This document shows, piece by piece, positions 59,783 through 64,000 of a DNA stretch of 64,000 nucleotides (the stretch's first letter is position 1; each line of letters opens with the position of its first letter). The stretch lies in assembly GCA_036417435.1 (NCBI GenBank), contig JAZAQT010000519.1:62001-126000 (forward strand), in the 5' to 3' direction. The translations under genes were made by a program, and so were the position numbers. The DNA is from Inia geoffrensis. Taxonomy: Eukaryota > Chordata > Mammalia > Artiodactyla > Iniidae. Below the pieces are notes generated by a model, which ran no database searches, was not told the origin of the DNA, and saw only the letters and a program-made list of their open reading frames with translations.

Positions 59783-61629
59783 CCGATGCCCCACCCTAAC
59801 CAATGCCCTAATCTTAACCAGTACACAAACACTAACACATGCCCTCAAACGTACGCTAACCCTTAAGCATTGTCGTACCCTATCCTGTACCCTAATCCCT
59901 CCCCATTCCCTAACCCTAACCCTAAGCCAAACCCTGAACGTGACACTTTTCCGATGCCTTACTCTCATCGCTGCCGTTGTCTTAACCAGTACACCAACAC
60001 TAACTCGTGCCCTCACACTTACGCTAACCCTTAAGCATTGTCGTACCCTAACCGGTACCCTAATCCGTCTTCATTCCCTATCCCTAACCCTAACCCGAAT
60101 CCTAACCCTGACCCTCACCCGAAGCCTTACCCTCACCCGTGCCCTAATCTTAACCAGGACACCAACACTAACGTGTGCCCTCACACGTACGCTAACCCTT
60201 AATCGTTGTCGTACCCTAAACTGTACCCTAATCCCTCCCCATTCCCTAACCCTAACCCTAACCCGAATCCTAACCCTGACCCTCACCCGAAGCCTTACCC
60301 TCACCCGTGCCCTAATCTTAACCAGGACACCAACACTAACTTGTGCCCTCACACGTACGCTAAGCCTTAATCGTTGTCGTACACTAAACAATACCCTAAT
60401 CCCTCCCCATTCCCTAACCCTAACCCTAACCCGAATTCTAACTCTGACCCTCACCTGAAGCCTTACCCTCACCCTTGCCCTAATCTTAACCAGGACACTA
60501 ACACTAACCTTTGCCCTCACACGAACGCTAACCCTTAATCACTGTCGTACCCTAAGCGGTACCCTAATCCCTCTGCATTCCTTAACCCTAACCCTAACCC
60601 GAATCCTAACCCTGACCCTCACCCGAAGCCTTACCCTCACCCGTGCCCTAATCTTAACCAGGACACCAACACTAACTTGTGCCCTCACACGTACGCTAAG
60701 CCTTAATCGTTGTCGTACCCTAAACAATACCCTAATCCCTCTCCATTCCCTATCCCTAACCCTAACCCGAATCCTAACTCTGACCCTCACCTGAAGCCTT
60801 ACCCTCACCCTTGCCCTAATCTTAACCAGGACACTAACACTAACCTTTGCCCTCACACGAACGCTAACCCTTAATCACTGTCGTACCCTAAGCGGTACCC
60901 TAATCCCTCTGCATTCCTTAACCCTAACCCTAACCCGAATCCTAACCCTGACCCTCACCCGAAGCCTTACCCTCACCCGTGCCCTAATCTTAACCAGGAC
61001 ACTAACACTAACCCTTGCCCTCACACGAACGCTAACCCTTAAGCACTGTCGTACCCTAAGCTGTACCCTAATCCCTCCCCATTCCCTAACCCTAACCCTA
61101 ACCCGAATCCTAACCCTGACCCTCACCCGAAGCCTTACCCTCACCCGTGCCCTAATCTTAACCAGGACACCAACACTAACTTGTGCCCTCACACGTACGC
61201 TAAGCCTTAATCGTTGTCGTACCCTAAACAGTACCCTAATCCCTCCCCATTCCCTAACCCTAAACCTAACCCGAATCCTAACCCTGACCCTCACCTGAAG
61301 CCTTATCCTCACCCGTGCCCTAATCTTAACCAGGACACTAACACTAACCCTTGGCCTCACACGAACGCTAACCCTTAAGCACTGTCGTACCCTAAGCTGT
61401 ACCGTAATCCCTCTGCATTCCTTAACCCTAACCCTAACCCGAATCCTAACCCTGACCCTCACCCGAAGCCTTACCCTCACCCGTGCCCTAATCTTAACCA
61501 GGACACCAACACTAACTCGTGCCCTCACACGTACGCTAAACCTTAAGCGTTGTCGTACCCTAAATTGTACCCTAATCCCTCCCCATTCCTTAACCCTAAC
61601 CCAACCCCATCCCTAAACCTGACCCACTT
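59783..61629 (+). repeat. 11-monomer F/G-rich unit A-B-F-F-G-F-G-G-F-G-H (1,847 bp)
   Basis: Monomers start every 168 bp from 59783 to 61463. It resembles 46877-48387 with two extra monomers, and the part from 60791 onward matches 47549 onward at +13,242. F at 60623 ends with the B-type CTCTCC and CCCTATCCC, marking a fusion. A second GAATTC site arises by substitution near 60434. H is 167 bp. Confidence 0.86.
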
Positions 61630-62967
61630 CCGATGCCCTACCCTAACCAATGCTCTAATCTTCACCAGTACACAAACACTAACTCATGCCCTCAAACCTA
61701 AGCTAACCCTGAAGCATTGTCGTACCCTATCCTGTACCCTAATCCCTCCCCATTCCCTAACCCTAATCCTAAGCGAAACCCTGAACGTGACCCTTTTCCG
61801 AGGCCTTACCCTCATCGGTGCCGTTGTCTTAACCAGTACACCAACACTAACTCGTGCCCTCACACTTACGCTAACCCTTAAACATTGTCGTACCCTAACC
61901 TGTACCCTAATCCCTCTCCATTCCCTAACCCTAACCCAAACCCGAATCCTAACCCTGACCCTCACCCGAAGCCTTACCCTCACCCGTGCCCTAATCTTAA
62001 CCAGGACACAAAGACTAACTCGTGCCCTCAAAAGTACGCTAACACTAAACCGCAGCGGTACCCTAACCTGTACCCTAATCCCTCTCCATTCCCTAACCCT
62101 AACCCTAACCTGAAACCTAACCATGACACTCACCCGAAACTTTACCCTCACCCGTGTCCTAATTTTAACCAGTACATCAACACTAACCCATGCCCTCTAA
62201 CGTACGCCAACCCTAAGCCATTGCCGTACCCTAACCTGTACCCTAATCAATCCCCATTCCCTAACCCTAACCCTAACCCTAACCCTTAACGTGACCCTCT
62301 TCCGAGGCCTTACCCTCACCCGTGCCCTAATCGTAAGCAGTACACTAACACTAATTAGTGACCTCACACGTACGCTAAACCTTAAGCGTTGTGTTACCCT
62401 AAACTGTGCCCTAATATCTCCCCATTCCCTAACCCTAACCCGAATTCTATCCCTGACCCTCAACCGAAACCTTACCCTCACCCGTGCCCTAATCTTAACC
62501 AGGACACCAACACTCACTTGTGCCCTCACACGTACGCTAACCCTTAATCGTTGTCTTACCCTAAAGTGTACCCTAATCCCTCCCCATTCCCTAACCCTAA
62601 CCCTAACCCGAATCCTAACCCTGACCCTCACCTGAAGCCTTACCCTCACCCGTGCCCTAATCTTAACCAGGACACTAACACTAACCCTTGCCCTCACACG
62701 AACGCTAATCCTTAAGCACTGTCGTACCCTAAGCTGTACCCTAATCCCTCTGCATTCCTTAACCCTAACCCTAACCCGAATCCTAACCTTGACCCTCACC
62801 CGAAGCCTTACCCTCACCTGTGCCCTAACCTTAACCAGGACACCAACACTAACTCGTGCCCTCACTCGTACGCTAAACCTTAAGCGTTGTCGTACCCTAA
62901 ATTGTACCCTAATCCCTCCCCATTCCTTAACCCTAACCCTAACTCCATCCCTAAACCTGACCCACTT
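61630..62967 (+). repeat. HOR unit, 8-mer A-H with short E (1,338 bp), third copy of 48388-49725
   Basis: Shares AAACCTAAGC, CCCTGAAGC, GGACACAAAGAC, the 162-bp E and CTAACTCCATCC. It keeps CCGATG at the A start and has ATCTTCACC near 61661 and TGTGTTACC in E. Confidence 0.9.
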
Positions 62968-63974
62968 CCGATGCCCTACCCTAACCAATGCCCTAATCTT
63001 AACCAGTACACAAACACTAACTCATGCCCTCAAACGTACGCTAACCCTTAAGCATTGTCGTACCCTATCCTGTACCCTAATCCCTCCCCATTCCCTAACC
63101 CTAACCCTAAGCCAAACCCTGAACGTGACCCTTTTCCGAGGCCTTACTCTCATCGCTGCCGTTGTCTTAACCAGTACACCAACACTAACTCGTGCCCTCA
63201 CACTTACGCTAACCCTTAAGCATTGTCGTACCCTAACCGGTACCGTAATCCCTCTCCATTCCCTATCCCTAACCCTAACCCGAATCCTAACCCTGACCCT
63301 CACCCGAAGCCTTACCCTCACCCGTGCCCTAATCTTAACCAGGACACCAACACTAACTTGTGCCCTCACACGTACGCTAACCCTTAATCGTTGTCGTACC
63401 CTAAACTGTACCCTAATCCCTCCCCATTCCCTAACCCTAACCCTAACCCGAATCCTAACCCTGACACTCACCCGAAGCCTTACCCTCACCCGTGCCCTAA
63501 TCTTAACCAGGACACCAACACTAACTTGTGCCCTCACACGTACGCTAAGCCTTAATCGTTGTCGTACCCTAAACAGTACCCTAATCCCTCCCCATTCCCT
63601 AACCCTAACCCTAACCCGAATCCTAACTCTGACCCTCACCTGAAGCCTTACCCTCACCCTTGCCCTAATCTTAACCAGGACACTAACACTAACCTTTGCC
63701 CTCACACGAACGCTAACCCTTAATCACTGTCGTACCCTAAGCGGTACCCTAATCCCTCTGCATTCCTTAACCCTAACCCTAACCCGAATCCTAACCCTGA
63801 CACTCACCCGAAGCCTTACCCTCACCCGTGCCCTAATCTTAACCAGGACACCAACACTAACTCGTGCCCTCACACGTACGCTAAACCTTAAGCGTTGTCG
63901 TACCCTAAATTGTACCCTAATCCCTCCCCATTCCTTAACCCTAACACAACCCCATCCCTAAACCTGACCCACTT
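62968..63974 (+). repeat. HOR unit, 6-mer A-B-F-F-G-H (1,007 bp), third copy of 49726-50732
   Basis: Same type order, CTCATCGCTGCC in B and CTAACACAACCCC in H. The B start is CCGAGG here and CCGATG in the two other copies. Confidence 0.9.
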
Positions 63975-64000
63975 CCGATGCCCTACCCTAACCAATGCTC
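63975..64000 (+). repeat. Partial type A monomer at the window edge
   Basis: Starts CCGATG and ends in CAATGCTC, the variant that opens the unit at 50733. The third copy of the 5,697-bp block thus continues beyond the window. Confidence 0.85.

Larger units (their letters stand above)
1..64000 (+). repeat. Telomere-derived satellite array (168-bp monomers of 28 degenerate CCCTAA hexamers), entire window
   Basis: The sequence splits into consecutive hexamers that are each a point-substituted form of CCTAAC, and landmarks recur every 168 bp from the first to the last base. Orientation is constant, with the C-rich telomeric strand on plus. Almost all length differences between units are multiples of 6 or 168; I located about a dozen single-base exceptions. 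Open frames are frequent only because 168 is divisible by 3 and the hexamer lacks stops in two of three frames on each strand. No non-satellite DNA, transposon or RNA gene interrupts the array. Subtelomeric location is inferred from the telomeric origin; a large interstitial block is the alternative. Confidence 0.97.
60791..64000 (+). repeat. Third, incomplete copy related to 47549-50758
   Basis: Offset is 13,242 bp, equal to two 5,697-bp blocks plus 11 monomers. It includes the G-G-F-G-H end of the F/G-rich unit and the first two units of the 5,697-bp block. Confidence 0.88.

Noticed and set aside
59012..60016. Minus-strand Arg/Val-rich protein resembling a basic nucleic-acid-binding or protamine-like protein
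   Set aside because: Composition follows from GTTAGG read as Val-Arg. Nothing separates it from the frames in neighbouring units. Kept only as a translation curiosity in the findings.
1..64000. CRISPR array because of regularly spaced repeats
   Set aside because: There are no unique spacers. The complete 168-bp unit is repeat-derived, and the sequence is telomeric and eukaryotic in type.
1..64000. Centromeric alpha satellite or other CENP-B-box satellite
   Set aside because: Monomer length and HOR form are similar, but the sequence is telomeric hexamers throughout and I see no CENP-B box-like motif.
1..64000. tRNA, rRNA or other structured RNA genes, or promoter elements
   Set aside because: No cloverleaf, rRNA core or non-repetitive stretch was found. 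TATA-like words do not occur outside the repeated hexamer context.

Overview
The whole window is one uninterrupted block of telomere-derived satellite DNA. I find no gene, RNA gene, transposon or CRISPR array. Every stretch reads as a degenerate run of the telomeric hexamer CCCTAA (TTAGGG on the minus strand), always in the same orientation. This points to a subtelomeric or large interstitial telomere-like array of a eukaryote with TTAGGG-type telomeres. Such telomeres occur in vertebrates, many other metazoans, many fungi and some protists; most plants (TTTAGGG) and most insects (TTAGG) do not fit. The species cannot be fixed from this sequence. With the C-rich strand on plus throughout, a telomere in the usual orientation would lie towards position 1.

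The organisation has four levels. (1) Hexamer. (2) A 168-bp monomer made of exactly 28 hexamers in constant register. One monomer scored by hand differs from a perfect telomere array at about 50 of 168 positions. Hexamers 22-24 stay as perfect telomeric repeat in nearly every monomer. (3) Eight monomer types, named A to H here, in the fixed order A-B-C-D-E-F-G-H, which gives a 1,344-bp higher-order repeat (HOR). Monomers start at a CCGANN-type hexamer; intact units are at 4629-5972 and 5973-7316. Other units have 2 to 16 monomers, formed by in-register fusion of two types. (4) Near-identical blocks of several kb.

Layout: 1-7316 holds 8-mer units mixed with 5-mer and 9-mer variants. 7317-8054 and 12409-13140 are truncated units containing the longest perfect telomeric tracts (14 and 13 hexamers). 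8055-18838 contains a roughly 4.2-kb segment present twice, then a 16-monomer mosaic. 18839-29926 is a 5,544-bp tandem duplication built mostly of 7-mers. From about 29162 the sequence repeats the start of the window (1-7876) with one difference noticed, so there is a repeat level of about 29 kb. 36478-48387 is mosaic, with several units lacking type C, D or E and enriched in F and G. 48388-59782 is a 5,697-bp tandem duplication, followed by an 11-monomer F/G-rich unit and the start of a third copy that runs off the window end.

The nested copies, hybrid monomers and divergence falling with level are the signature of repeated unequal crossing-over, slippage and gene conversion. Long open frames exist on both strands. 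They translate the hexamer (Val-Arg on minus, Pro-Asn and Leu-Thr on plus) and I do not annotate them as genes. Coordinates come from hexamer phasing by eye. Copy-to-copy differences quoted are those I noticed, not the result of a full alignment.
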